Below, one piece after another: positions 1 to 8,664 of a stretch of DNA of 8,750 bases (positions are counted from its first letter, which is position 1; each line of letters opens with the position of its first letter). Where the stretch lies: assembly GCA_030150425.1 (NCBI GenBank), contig JASLFY010000136.1, positions 1-8,750 of the forward strand, written 5' to 3'. This DNA comes from Yimella sp. (GTDB taxonomy: Bacteria; Actinomycetota; Actinomycetes; Actinomycetales; Dermatophilaceae). Both the position numbers and the translations under genes were made by a program. The notes below the pieces were generated by a model. It worked only from the letters and a program-made list of their open reading frames with translations. It was not told the DNA's origin and ran no database searches.

Positions 1-1609
<1,609 letters not shown>

Positions 1610-1613
<4 letters not shown>

Positions 1614-3031
1614 CGGGTCAGTTCCTGTCCGCTGCCGCCCGGACCGTGCACGGTCGCGGACTGGGGCGCCATTCCGGTCGGGGCCGGCTTCACGGTGCCG
1701 CCACCGGTGGACAGCACGATGATCAGCACCAGCAGGATCAGCGCGACGACGCCGCCGATGATCCACCACAACGACTTCGGTACGCCGGCCAGACCGCTCG
1801 CCTGCGGCTGCGGCCCGGAGTGCTGGGGGTGTGGTCCGGACACCGGGTGGTGGGGGCCCGAGTTCATCGCTCTGGGGCCGGAATTCATCGCGTTCGGACC
1901 GGAGTTGAACCGGTTCGGACCCGACGGCGCGGACCCGACGAGCTGCTGCGGACCGGACGGTCCCGTCGATCCGGGGGCGTTCGGGCCGGTGGGGCGCGGC
2001 TCGGCCTCACCCTCGAATCCCTCCGCGGCCGGGTGTCCTTGCGGCGGTGCCGCCGGACCCGTCGGGAACGGGTGGGCGTCGACCTCGTGGCGACCCGGCA
2101 GCGGCGAACCCGGCTGCGGGGAGTGCGGACCGGAGGTCGCGTTGGGGCCGCTCGGGCCGGCGGGAGCCGCACCTGGCTTCGGCGCCCGCGCCCGCGGGTC
2201 GAAGCCCATCGGACCGCAGTCGATGACCGCCTGGCGCAGCGCCCGGGCGAACTCGGCGGCGCTGTCGGGACGCAGGCCGGGGTCCTTCTCCAGGGTCGCG
2301 AGCACCACGGCGCGCACCGGCGGCGGCACCTCGTCGGGCATCTGCGGCGGCGGCTGGTTGACGTGGGCCAGCGCCAGCGTGACCGGGCTGTCGGCCTCGA
2401 ACGGACGACGACCACAGAGCATTTCGTACGCGACGACGCCGAGGGCGTAGACGTCGGACAGGCCGGTGACCTCGTTGCCGAGCGCCGCCTCGGGCGCGAG
2501 GTACTGGGCGGTGCCCATCACCTCGCCGGTCTTGGTCATCGCCGCGGAACCGACCGCGCGGGCGATGCCGAAGTCGGTCAGCTTCACCAGGCCGTCGGCG
2601 GTGACCAGCATGTTCGCCGGTTTCACGTCGCGGTGGATCAGCCCGTTGCGGTGGGCGGCGTGCAACGCCTGCGCCGCCTGGGTGATCAACCCGGCGGTGT
2701 CGGCCGCCGAGATCGGGGCGTTCTCGGCGATGATCTTGCTCAACGGCATCCCGGGGACGAACTCCATCACCAGGTAGGCGGTGCCGTCGTCCTCGCCGTA
2801 GTCGTAGACCTGGGCGATGTTGCCGTGGGTCAGCGCGGCCGACAGGCGCGCCTCGTTGCGGAACCGCTCGGTGAACCCGATCTCGTCGGTGAGTCCGTCC
2901 TTGAGCAGCTTGAGCGCGACCGTGCGGCCGAGGATCTGGTCCCGGGACTTCCAGACCTCTCCCATGCCACCGGCAGCGATGCGCTCGGTGAGTTCGTAGC
3001 GCCCCCCCAAAGTGTCGCCGGTTCGGTTCAT
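1610..3031 (-). CDS. pknA: PknA: transmembrane Ser/Thr protein kinase without PASTA domains
   Basis: A 473-residue membrane Ser/Thr kinase, partner of PknB in controlling growth and division. The kinase domain covers about residues 12-272: loop AAGGMGEV at 19-26, ATP lysine K41 (VALK), HRDVKPAN with catalytic D135, DFG at 153-155, and activation-loop T166 and T168 in MTKTGEV, the usual pair of phosphothreonines. A long Pro/Gly/Ser-rich linker (about 273-419) ends in six tandem SGPxxxx heptads. One membrane helix follows (WWIIGGVVALILLVLIIVL, 422-440) and about 30 extracytoplasmic residues with no PASTA module, as in mycobacterial PknA. The chosen ATG forms an ATGA overlap with the pbpA stop and has GGTGG 7 nt upstream. 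An in-frame start 147 nt further up would add an Arg/Gly-rich stretch inside pbpA unlike any kinase and is not used. The stop overlaps the pknB start. Confidence 0.96.
1799..1924 (-). repeat. Six tandem 21-bp repeats encoding SGPxxxx heptads in PknA linker
   Basis: Residues 370-411 of PknA are six consecutive heptads, each beginning Ser-Gly-Pro: SGPNRFN, SGPNAMN, SGPRAMN, SGPHHPV, SGPHPQH, SGPQPQA, followed by a partial SG at 412-413. Unit length is exactly 21 bp, and the first three copies are also alike at the nucleotide level (repeated GAATTC/GAGTTC-type cores at 1860, 1881 and 1902 on the plus strand). Looser TGP/SGP motifs lie further upstream in the same linker. The tract sits just before the membrane helix on the cytoplasmic side. 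It probably arose by local duplication; its function is unknown. Confidence 0.9.
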
Positions 3032-4482
3032 TGGCCAACCACCGCTTCCATCACTTGCTTGGCGATCGGTGCTGCCACCGATCCTCCGGATGCTTCCTGT
3101 CCGGCGGTGCCGCCGTTCTCGACGACCACCGCCACTGCGATCTTCGGATCGTTCGCCGGGGCGAACCCGGTGAACCACACGTCTGCGTTCACGCCCGGCG
3201 CGGTCTGCGCCGTGCCGGTCTTGCCGGCGACCTCGACGTTGTTGATCTGCGCCTTGCGGCCGGTGCCGGTCGCCACGACCGTCTTCATCATGCTGGTGAG
3301 CTGCGCGGCGACGTCCGGGCTGATCGCGTCGGAGTAGACCGACGGGTCGGTCGAGGAGATGACGTCGAGGTTCTTGTCCTTGACGTTCTGCACCAGGTAC
3401 GGGCGCATCACCTTGCCCTGGTTCGCGATGCCGGCGCTGATCATCGCGACCTGCATCGGGGTGGCGCGTACGTCGAACTGACCGATCGCCGACTGCGCCA
3501 GTTGCGGCTTGCTCAGGCTGCTCGGGAACACCGACGGCGTCACGGTCATCGGGACGGTCAGCGCCTGGCCGAAGCCGAACTTCGCGGCCTGCGCGCGCAC
3601 CTTGTCCTGCCCGAGGTCCATGCCCAGGCTGGCGAACGCGGTGTTGCAGCTGATCTCCAGCGCGTGGGTCATCGTCGTCTTGTCGTTCGGGCCGCAGGCC
3701 TGACCGGTGACGTTCGGCAGCGGCGTACGAACACCGGGCAGCTTCAGCGCCGCCGGTCCGTCGAGCTCGGAGTCGGGGGTGTAGCTGCCGCTGGACAGCG
3801 CGGCCGCGGCGGTGACCAGCTTGAAGGTCGAACCCGGCGGGTAGAGGTCACCGCTGATCGCCCGGTTCACCAACGGCTGGTCCTTGGCGGTGGTGAGCGA
3901 CTTCCAGTTGTTCTGGACCGCGTTCAGGTTGTGTCCGGACAACAGGTTCGGGTCGTACGACGGGCTGGTCACCATCGCCAGGATCGCGCCGGTCTTCGGG
4001 TCGAGGGCGACCACCGCGCCGCGCTGGTTGCCCAGCGCGCGGGCCGCGGCCTGCTGCACCTTGGCCTGCAGGGTCAGCTCGACGCTGGCGCCCTGCGGCT
4101 GTTTGCCGGCGAGCACGTCGGGCAGCTGGCGGTAGAACAGCTTGTCGCTGCTGCCGGACAGCAGGTCGTTGTAGCCGCGCTCGACGCCGCTGGTGCCGTA
4201 CGTGAACGAGTAGTAGCCGGTGGCGGCGGAGTAGAGCTTTCCCTGCGGGTACTTGCGCAGCCACTTCAGGTCGTCGTTCGTCGGGCTCGAGACGGCGACG
4301 GCGGTGCCGCCGACCAGGATCGAGCCGCGCTCCTTGGCGTACGTCGCCAGCAGGGTGCGCCGGTTGCCGGGCTTGTCGTTGAGCGCCTGCGCGGTGACGT
4401 ACTGGATCATCGTCGAGGCGACCAGCAGCGCCACGAACATCATCGCCACGACGAGCGAGAGCCGGCGGATCGGAGTGTTCAC
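3028..4482 (-). CDS. pbpA: PbpA: class B penicillin-binding protein, peptidoglycan D,D-transpeptidase
   Basis: Septal or elongation transpeptidase that cross-links peptidoglycan outside the membrane; the encoded RodA is its likely glycosyltransferase partner. It has 484 residues, close to the 491 of M. tuberculosis PbpA. An uncleaved N-terminal membrane anchor spans about residues 9-32. An N-terminal dimerisation region follows (ERGSIL near 52-57), then the transpeptidase domain with all three signature motifs: STFK at 218-221 (nucleophile S218), SCN at 278-280 and KTG at 421-423. C263 and C279 are 16 residues apart, the spacing I recall for the disulfide pair of the mycobacterial enzyme; C279 lies inside the SxN motif. 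There is no PASTA domain. The start is GTG, overlapping the rodA stop as GTGA, with AGGTGGTG (4491-4498) 8 nt upstream. The stop overlaps pknA as ATGA. In mycobacteria PbpA is a PknB substrate; whether this holds here is inference. Confidence 0.96.
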   Translation of the reverse strand: MNTPIRRLSLVVAMMFVALLVASTMIQYVTAQALNDKPGNRRTLLATYAKERGSILVGGTAVAVSSPTNDDLKWLRKYPQGKLYSAATGYYSFTYGTSGVERGYNDLLSGSSDKLFYRQLPDVLAGKQPQGASVELTLQAKVQQAAARALGNQRGAVVALDPKTGAILAMVTSPSYDPNLLSGHNLNAVQNNWKSLTTAKDQPLVNRAISGDLYPPGSTFKLVTAAAALSSGSYTPDSELDGPAALKLPGVRTPLPNVTGQACGPNDKTTMTHALEISCNTAFASLGMDLGQDKVRAQAAKFGFGQALTVPMTVTPSVFPSSLSKPQLAQSAIGQFDVRATPMQVAMISAGIANQGKVMRPYLVQNVKDKNLDVISSTDPSVYSDAISPDVAAQLTSMMKTVVATGTGRKAQINNVEVAGKTGTAQTAPGVNADVWFTGFAPANDPKIAVAVVVENGGTAGQEASGGSVAAPIAKQVMEAVVGQ

Positions 4483-5843
4483 TTGATACGCACCACCTGG
4501 GTGGTCGCCTCGTCGGCGACGTCCTCTATCGGGGCGACGGGGCGGCGCGCGTTGTCACTGATCCGCAGCAGCAACGCCACGATGATCCAGTTCGCCAACA
4601 ACGACGAGCCACCGGCCGACAGGAACGGGGTGGTCAGACCGGTCAGCGGGATCACCCGGGTGACACCGCCGATGACCACGAAACACTGCAACGCCATCGA
4701 GAAGGCCAGACCCGCAGCGAGCAGCTTGCCGAAGCCGTCGCGGGCGGCCAGGGCGGTGCGTAGACCGCGCTCGACGAAGAGCGCGTAGAGCACGACGATC
4801 CCCATCAGCCCGATGAGTCCCAACTCCTCGCCGAAGCTGGCGATGATGAAGTCGGAGTTGGCGAAGTAGGTGAACTCGGGGTGGCCGCCGCCCAGCCCCT
4901 TGCCGGTGAGGCCGCCGCTGGCCATGCCCATCAGCCCCTTGGCCAGCTGGTCGCTCAGGCCCGGGGTGAACGGGTCGAGCCAGAGGTCGACGCGGACCCG
5001 GAAGTGGGCGAACAGCAGGTACGCGACGTAGCAGCCGATCAGGAACAGGCCGAGGCCGATCGCGATCCAGGAGCGCCGTTCGGTCGCGATGTAGAGCATC
5101 GCGACGAACACGCCGAAGAACAGCAGCGAGGTGCCCAGGTCGGACTCGAAGACCAGCACCGCCAGCGACGCGAGCCAGGCGACGATGATCGGGCCGAGGT
5201 CACGGGCGCGGGGCAACGGGAAACCGAGGACCCGCTTGCCGACCAGTGAGAGCGCGTCCCGGGTCTGCACCAGGTAGGACGCGAAGAAGATGACGACCAG
5301 GATCTTGGCCAGCTCCGACGGCTGGAAACTGAACGGGCCCAACCGGATCCAGATCCGCGAGCCGTAGTGGCTGGAGCCGATCAGCGGCATCAGCGGCAGC
5401 ATCAGCATGCAGAAGCCGGCGAGCGCGAAGGTGAAGGTGTAGCGGCGCAGGCGGCGGTGGTCGACGATCACGAAGAGCAGCACCACCGCGACCGCGACCG
5501 AGATCGCCGACCACATCAACTGGCGTACGGCGGCGCCCTGACCGAGGGACTTGCCGGCCACCAGGTCGAGTCGGTGGATCATCACCAGCCCGAGCCCGTT
5601 GAGCAGGGTGGCGATCGGCAGCAGCGTCGGGTCGGCGTACGGCGCGCGCCAGCGCAACACGATGTGGAACGCGACGGCGATGGCCATGAAGCCGGCGCCC
5701 ATCGGCACCAGGTCCGTCGGGACAGCGTCCTGCATCACCAGGCCGACGTCCACGTACGCAAGGAGCACCAGCGCGATCGCGAAGATCAGCAGCACCAATT
5801 CGGTGCCGCGCCGGGTGCGGGGTGCGGTGGTCGGAGAGGTCAC
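4479..5843 (-). CDS. rodA: RodA/FtsW-family (SEDS) peptidoglycan glycosyltransferase
   Basis: Polytopic membrane glycosyltransferase that polymerises lipid II into glycan strands, working with a class B PBP, here PbpA encoded next to it. The 454-residue protein has about ten to twelve hydrophobic helices from residue 15 to 430. SEDS motifs are present: FQPSELAK following GSRIWIRLGP, ESDLGTS with D235 as the likely equivalent of the essential Asp of E. coli RodA, NSDFIIASFGEELGLIG, and TGLTTPFLSAGGSS starting at T401. Both termini are short and charged. It is called RodA rather than FtsW because of its place between pstP and pbpA; in actinobacteria ftsW lies in the separate mur/ftsZ cluster. 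The start is GTG within a GTGA overlap with the pstP stop. The nearest purine-rich tract, GGGGAG (5856-5861), is 12 nt upstream, so initiation probably relies on coupling to pstP translation. Confidence 0.95.
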   Translation of the reverse strand: MTSPTTAPRTRRGTELVLLIFAIALVLLAYVDVGLVMQDAVPTDLVPMGAGFMAIAVAFHIVLRWRAPYADPTLLPIATLLNGLGLVMIHRLDLVAGKSLGQGAAVRQLMWSAISVAVAVVLLFVIVDHRRLRRYTFTFALAGFCMLMLPLMPLIGSSHYGSRIWIRLGPFSFQPSELAKILVVIFFASYLVQTRDALSLVGKRVLGFPLPRARDLGPIIVAWLASLAVLVFESDLGTSLLFFGVFVAMLYIATERRSWIAIGLGLFLIGCYVAYLLFAHFRVRVDLWLDPFTPGLSDQLAKGLMGMASGGLTGKGLGGGHPEFTYFANSDFIIASFGEELGLIGLMGIVVLYALFVERGLRTALAARDGFGKLLAAGLAFSMALQCFVVIGGVTRVIPLTGLTTPFLSAGGSSLLANWIIVALLLRISDNARRPVAPIEDVADEATTQVVRIK

Positions 5844-7213
5844 GAGGTGCAGGTGCTCCCCGTCGTTGCGGTGGTGCCCGTCGTCGAACCGCTGCCGGTC
5901 GTGCTGTTCGCCGCGCAGGCGGCGGCCTGGGCGCGCAGCACGGACACCAGTCGGTCGGCATCCTTGCGGTCGTTGGCGGCCATCGTGTCCTTGACCTTGC
6001 CGCGGTAGAAGCTGGGCAGTGAGGCGACCGGGATGTCGGTGGTGGTGCGGACGCTGTTCAGGCTCAGCGGGCCGAGGTCCTGCGGGATGCCCTGGTAGAC
6101 GGCGACCTTCCCGTTGTGTTCACCGATGTAGTACTGCTGCTGGGTCCAGTGCCAGCCGAGGTAGCCGGCGACGGCCAGCATCGCCACGATGATCAGTCCG
6201 AGGATTCCCCAGCGCCACTTCCCGCTGCGGGTGGTCTCCTCGGCAAGCGGCGGATACCCCGGATGATCTCCCTCCTCGAGGTCGGCCGCGTACGCGGGAT
6301 CGGCCGGGTCCGCCGACGGCGGCACGGGCGGTGCGGCGGCCTGGCGCTGCAACGCCGCGGCCTTCTCCGCCGGGGTGCGCGGCTGCTGCGGTTGTTCCTG
6401 GGTCTCGTCGTCGCTGCGCCCGATCGCCCGATCGGCGGCGGCGCCGACGATCTGCGGGGTGGTCGGCAGACGACCGCTGTGGCGGTCGGCGTCGACCACG
6501 TCGCAGATGATGACCGTCACGTTGTCGCGGGTCGAGGCCTTCAGCGCGATCTCGATCAGTCGATCGGCGATGTCGCCCGGGGTTCCCGGGGAGGTGACGA
6601 TGCCCTCGATGGTGGAGCCGGCGACGTAGTCGGACAGCCCGTCGGAGCAGATCAGGATGCGGTCGCCGACGCGCGCTTCGCGCAGCGACAGGTCGGGCTC
6701 GTCGTCCTCGCGGCCGGTGAGCACCCGGGTGACCATCGAGCGCTGCGGGTGGTGCTCGGCCTCTTCCGGGGTGATCCGACCTTCGTCGAGCAGGGCCTGC
6801 ACGAACGAGTGGTCCTTGGTGATCTGGCTGAACACGCCGTCGCGGACCAGGTAGGCGCGGCTGTCACCGATGCTGGCCATCGCCAACTTGTTGCCGCTGC
6901 GCAGGAAGGCGATCAGCGTGGTGCCCATGCCCTCGGTCTCGACGTGGGCGTCCATCTCGGCGCGCAGCCGGTCGTTGGCGCGCAGCACCGCGTCGTGCAG
7001 CCGCTGACCTGCCTCGTCGATCGCCCAGGACTCACCGTCGAGGTGGATCAGTTCGCCCACGACGGTCGAGCTGGCGGTGTCGCCCGCGGCGTGTCCGCCC
7101 ATGCCGTCGGCGAGCACGAGCAGGTCCGGCGAGGCGTACGCGGAGTCCTCGTTGCGGGTCTTCGACCCGAGGCCCAGGTTGGACCGGGCCGCGAAGTTCA
7201 GGGCGATCGGCAT
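5840..7213 (-). CDS. pstP: PstP: membrane-anchored PP2C-type Ser/Thr protein phosphatase
   Basis: Metal-dependent phosphatase that reverses PknA and PknB phosphorylation. Its 457 residues fall into a cytoplasmic PP2C domain (about 5-240), a Pro/Ala/Gln-rich linker (about 241-330), one membrane helix (about 335-355) and an extracytoplasmic region of about 100 residues. Metal-binding acidic positions are in place: RNEDS at 20-24, DGMGGHAAGD from D36, GDSRAYL with D117, CSDGLSDY with D191, and STRDNVTV with D230. These agree closely with D38, D118, D191 and D229 of M. tuberculosis PstP. The outer domain begins YYIGEHNGKVAVYQG, similar to other actinobacterial PstP proteins, and ends in a low-complexity Ser/Thr/Gly tail holding two cysteines. 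ATG is 6 nt beyond the fhaB stop, with AGGAAG (7223-7228) 9 nt upstream. The stop overlaps the rodA start. Confidence 0.96.
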   Translation of the reverse strand: MPIALNFAARSNLGLGSKTRNEDSAYASPDLLVLADGMGGHAAGDTASSTVVGELIHLDGESWAIDEAGQRLHDAVLRANDRLRAEMDAHVETEGMGTTLIAFLRSGNKLAMASIGDSRAYLVRDGVFSQITKDHSFVQALLDEGRITPEEAEHHPQRSMVTRVLTGREDDEPDLSLREARVGDRILICSDGLSDYVAGSTIEGIVTSPGTPGDIADRLIEIALKASTRDNVTVIICDVVDADRHSGRLPTTPQIVGAAADRAIGRSDDETQEQPQQPRTPAEKAAALQRQAAAPPVPPSADPADPAYAADLEEGDHPGYPPLAEETTRSGKWRWGILGLIIVAMLAVAGYLGWHWTQQQYYIGEHNGKVAVYQGIPQDLGPLSLNSVRTTTDIPVASLPSFYRGKVKDTMAANDRKDADRLVSVLRAQAAACAANSTTGSGSTTGTTATTGSTCTS

Positions 7214-7219
7214 GGTGGG

Positions 7220-7678
7220 TTACTTCCTGACTTCCAGCACGGTCGTCCCGATCCTGATCCGGGACCCTTCGTGGAGGGGAACATGTTCGTCGATCCGCTG
7301 CGGGCCGACGTACGTGCCGTTGGTGGAGCCGAGGTCGTCGATCCACCACTGGTCGCCCTCGGCGTAGACCCGGGCGTGGCGGCCGCTGGCGAACTCGTCG
7401 GACAGCACCAGGCTGCACTCCGGGTTGCGTCCGATCAGGACGCCGTTCTCAGTCAGCGGCACCGTGGTCCCGCGCATGTGACCCTCGACCACCGCGAGTT
7501 GGCTGAGGCTGCGCCGCCGCGGCTGCTGCCGTGCGCCACCGCCGGAGGACAACGAGCCGTGCAGGACCGTACGGGCGCCGTAGAGGTCGCCCTTCAACAC
7601 GCCGACGATGCTGAACACGAACGCCCAGAGCAGGGCCAGCAGGCCGAGGCGGATGGCGGTGACGGTCAGTTCGCTCAT
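7220..7678 (-). CDS. fhaB: FhaB (FipA-like): membrane-anchored FHA-domain protein
   Basis: A 152-residue phosphothreonine-reading adaptor. In mycobacteria the homologue (FipA) links FtsZ and FtsQ and is phosphorylated by PknA. An N-terminal membrane helix spans about residues 8-28 and is followed by a basic, Ser/Gly-rich linker (about 40-60). A canonical FHA domain occupies about 62-150: GR at 83-84, phosphate-contact S98 with RH at 100-101, and STNGT at 118-122. T37 lies just after the membrane helix, in the same relative place as T36, reported as a phosphorylation site in M. tuberculosis; this is my recall and an unaligned comparison. The ATG forms an ATGA overlap with the fhaA stop. Only a weak Shine-Dalgarno (CAGGG, about 10 nt upstream) is seen, so coupling is likely. 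The stop is TAA, the only non-TGA stop visible in the cluster. Confidence 0.94.
   Translation of the reverse strand: MSELTVTAIRLGLLALLWAFVFSIVGVLKGDLYGARTVLHGSLSSGGGARQQPRRRSLSQLAVVEGHMRGTTVPLTENGVLIGRNPECSLVLSDEFASGRHARVYAEGDQWWIDDLGSTNGTYVGPQRIDEHVPLHEGSRIRIGTTVLEVRK
7223..7228 (-). promoter_or_regulatory. Ribosome binding site of pstP
   Basis: AGGAAG on the minus strand, 9 nt before the pstP ATG. It lies in the last codons of fhaB, just before its TAA stop. This is the only junction in the cluster with a gap instead of an overlap, and it has one of the best Shine-Dalgarno matches, which suggests pstP can be initiated independently of fhaB translation. Confidence 0.6.
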
Positions 7679-8577
7679 TTGCTGTCGCCCTGGCGGAAGA
7701 TCATCGAGGTGCGGCCGATGGTGATCCGGTCGCCGTCGTCGAGGTGGACGCTGGTGACTCGATTGCCGTTGACGAAGGTGCCGTTGGTCGACCCGAGGTC
7801 GGACAGGCTCGCCACCAGGTGGGGGCCGTCGTTGGTCACGCGAATCTCACTGTGGCGCCGGGAGATTCCGGTGTCGTCGAGCACGATGTCGGCGTCGTCG
7901 TCGCGGCCGATCACGGTGATCGCACCGACCAGCGAGCAGCGGGTGCCGTCGAGGTCGAGGTACGGCCGGCGGCGGTAGCTGCGCGGGGCCGCGGGGGTCG
8001 GCGCGAGCGGGGTGGGCCGCTTCGGTGCAGGCGTCGGCAGCTGCGCCTCGAAGGTCTCGTCGTCGTCGCCACCGAACTGGTCGTTGTCGTAGTCGGCGTA
8101 GTCGTTGTCGTTGTCGTAGTCGCGCTTGTGCGGGGCGGGCTGCGGCGCAGCGGGCATCGCGCGGCGTACACGGGCCGGGGGTTCGTACGAGGTCGGCGCG
8201 GCCTGGCGGGCGACCGACGGCCGGATCCGGAAGACGCCGGTCTCCAGCTCCTCGTGGCGGCTGAAGTTCACCGTCAGCGGGCCACCCGGGGAGTAGCGCT
8301 GCGTCTCGGCGTGTTCGGCGGCGCTCGCCTTGAGCTCGTCGGACAGCTGGTCGGCGTGGGCGGTCAACAGGTCGTAGTCGGTCCCGGAGAGCTCCACCTC
8401 GAACAGGTTCGGCACCACCTGGCGCTTGTTCTTGCCCGCGCTGGTAGCACGGTCGTCCATCGCGCGGCGGATGGCGCTGGCCAGCTCCACCGGCTGGACC
8501 TCGGCACGGAAAGCGCGCGCGAAGGCACCGTTGACGCCACGCTCGAGGCGTTGCTCGAGCTTGTCGAACAAGCCCAT
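7675..8577 (-). CDS. fhaA: FhaA: DUF3662 plus FHA-domain phosphothreonine-binding protein
   Basis: A 300-residue cytoplasmic adaptor and first gene of the cluster. In mycobacteria FhaA binds the phosphorylated pseudokinase domain of MviN/MurJ and is a PknB substrate. Residues 1-125 form the FhaA N-terminal domain (DUF3662 type), starting MGLFDKLEQRLERGVNGAF. A disordered linker (about 126-205) holds an Asp/Asn/Tyr-rich tract and Pro/Ala/Thr stretches. The C-terminal FHA domain (about 207-297) has GR at 224-225, phosphate-contact S239, RRH at 240-242 and STNGT at 263-267. It has no membrane helix. The protein is far shorter than the 527-residue M. tuberculosis FhaA, mainly because of the linker, and is closer to the short forms seen in other actinobacteria. 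AAGGGG at 8584-8589, 6 nt before the ATG, supports the start; the only upstream in-frame alternative would add an unconserved segment. The stop overlaps fhaB as ATGA. Confidence 0.95.
   Translation of the reverse strand: MGLFDKLEQRLERGVNGAFARAFRAEVQPVELASAIRRAMDDRATSAGKNKRQVVPNLFEVELSGTDYDLLTAHADQLSDELKASAAEHAETQRYSPGGPLTVNFSRHEELETGVFRIRPSVARQAAPTSYEPPARVRRAMPAAPQPAPHKRDYDNDNDYADYDNDQFGGDDDETFEAQLPTPAPKRPTPLAPTPAAPRSYRRRPYLDLDGTRCSLVGAITVIGRDDDADIVLDDTGISRRHSEIRVTNDGPHLVASLSDLGSTNGTFVNGNRVTSVHLDDGDRITIGRTSMIFRQGDSK
8080..8121 (-). repeat. Low-complexity GAC/AAC/TAC tract encoding Asp/Asn/Tyr run in FhaA linker
   Basis: Residues 153-166 of FhaA consist almost only of Asp, Asn and Tyr (DYDNDNDYADYDND), encoded by near-identical triplets GAC, AAC and TAC, and are soon followed by a DDDE cluster at 171-174. 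The tract is an imperfect trinucleotide repeat that keeps the reading frame and joins two folded domains. Such tracts expand and contract easily by slippage, so its length probably varies between close relatives. Confidence 0.8.
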
Positions 8578-8583
8578 CGGTCA

Positions 8584-8589
8584 CCCCTT
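8584..8589 (-). promoter_or_regulatory. Ribosome binding site of fhaA
   Basis: AAGGGG on the minus strand with a 6-nt spacer to the fhaA ATG. As the first gene of the operon, fhaA cannot rely on coupling, and this is a clear Shine-Dalgarno at good spacing. It fixes the start codon at 8577. Confidence 0.75.
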
Positions 8590-8658
8590 GTCTGCGGTGG
8601 TCGGTCGGTCGGGTGGTCGGTGCGGCGCGCCGGCCGGGGCACGGCTCGCCGTCGGAAC

Positions 8659-8664
8659 ATCGTA
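8659..8664 (-). promoter_or_regulatory. Candidate -10 element (TACGAT) of the fha-pstP-rodA-pbpA-pkn operon
   Basis: TACGAT on the minus strand fits the TANNNT pattern of actinobacterial housekeeping promoters and lies about 81 bases before the fhaA start, in the only AT-richer stretch of the leader. No convincing TTGACA-like -35 is found 16-19 bases upstream, though many actinobacterial promoters lack one. The assignment is tentative and rests on position and pattern only. Confidence 0.3.

Noticed and set aside
3032..3178. N-terminal extension of PknA from an upstream in-frame start
   Set aside because: It would lie wholly within pbpA, is Arg/Gly-rich and unlike kinase N-termini; the ATGA overlap start at 3031 with the usual GGRYEL beginning is far better.
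1646..3337. Long plus-strand open frame (563 codons) antisense to pknA and pbpA
   Set aside because: Same high-GC shadow effect; it has no recognisable motif and lies opposite well-supported genes.
3031..4788. Long plus-strand open frame (585 codons) antisense to pbpA and rodA
   Set aside because: Composition is Arg/Val/His/Gln-rich and lacks any domain; the minus strand carries all transpeptidase motifs.
6116..7978. Long plus-strand open frame (620 codons) antisense to pstP, fhaB and fhaA
   Set aside because: It crosses three genuine genes, has no family signature and shows typical antisense composition.
8364..8660. Out-of-frame minus-strand open frame beginning in the fhaA leader
   Set aside because: Its product is Arg/Ser/Pro-rich without homology features and it overlaps the conserved DUF3662 coding frame of fhaA.
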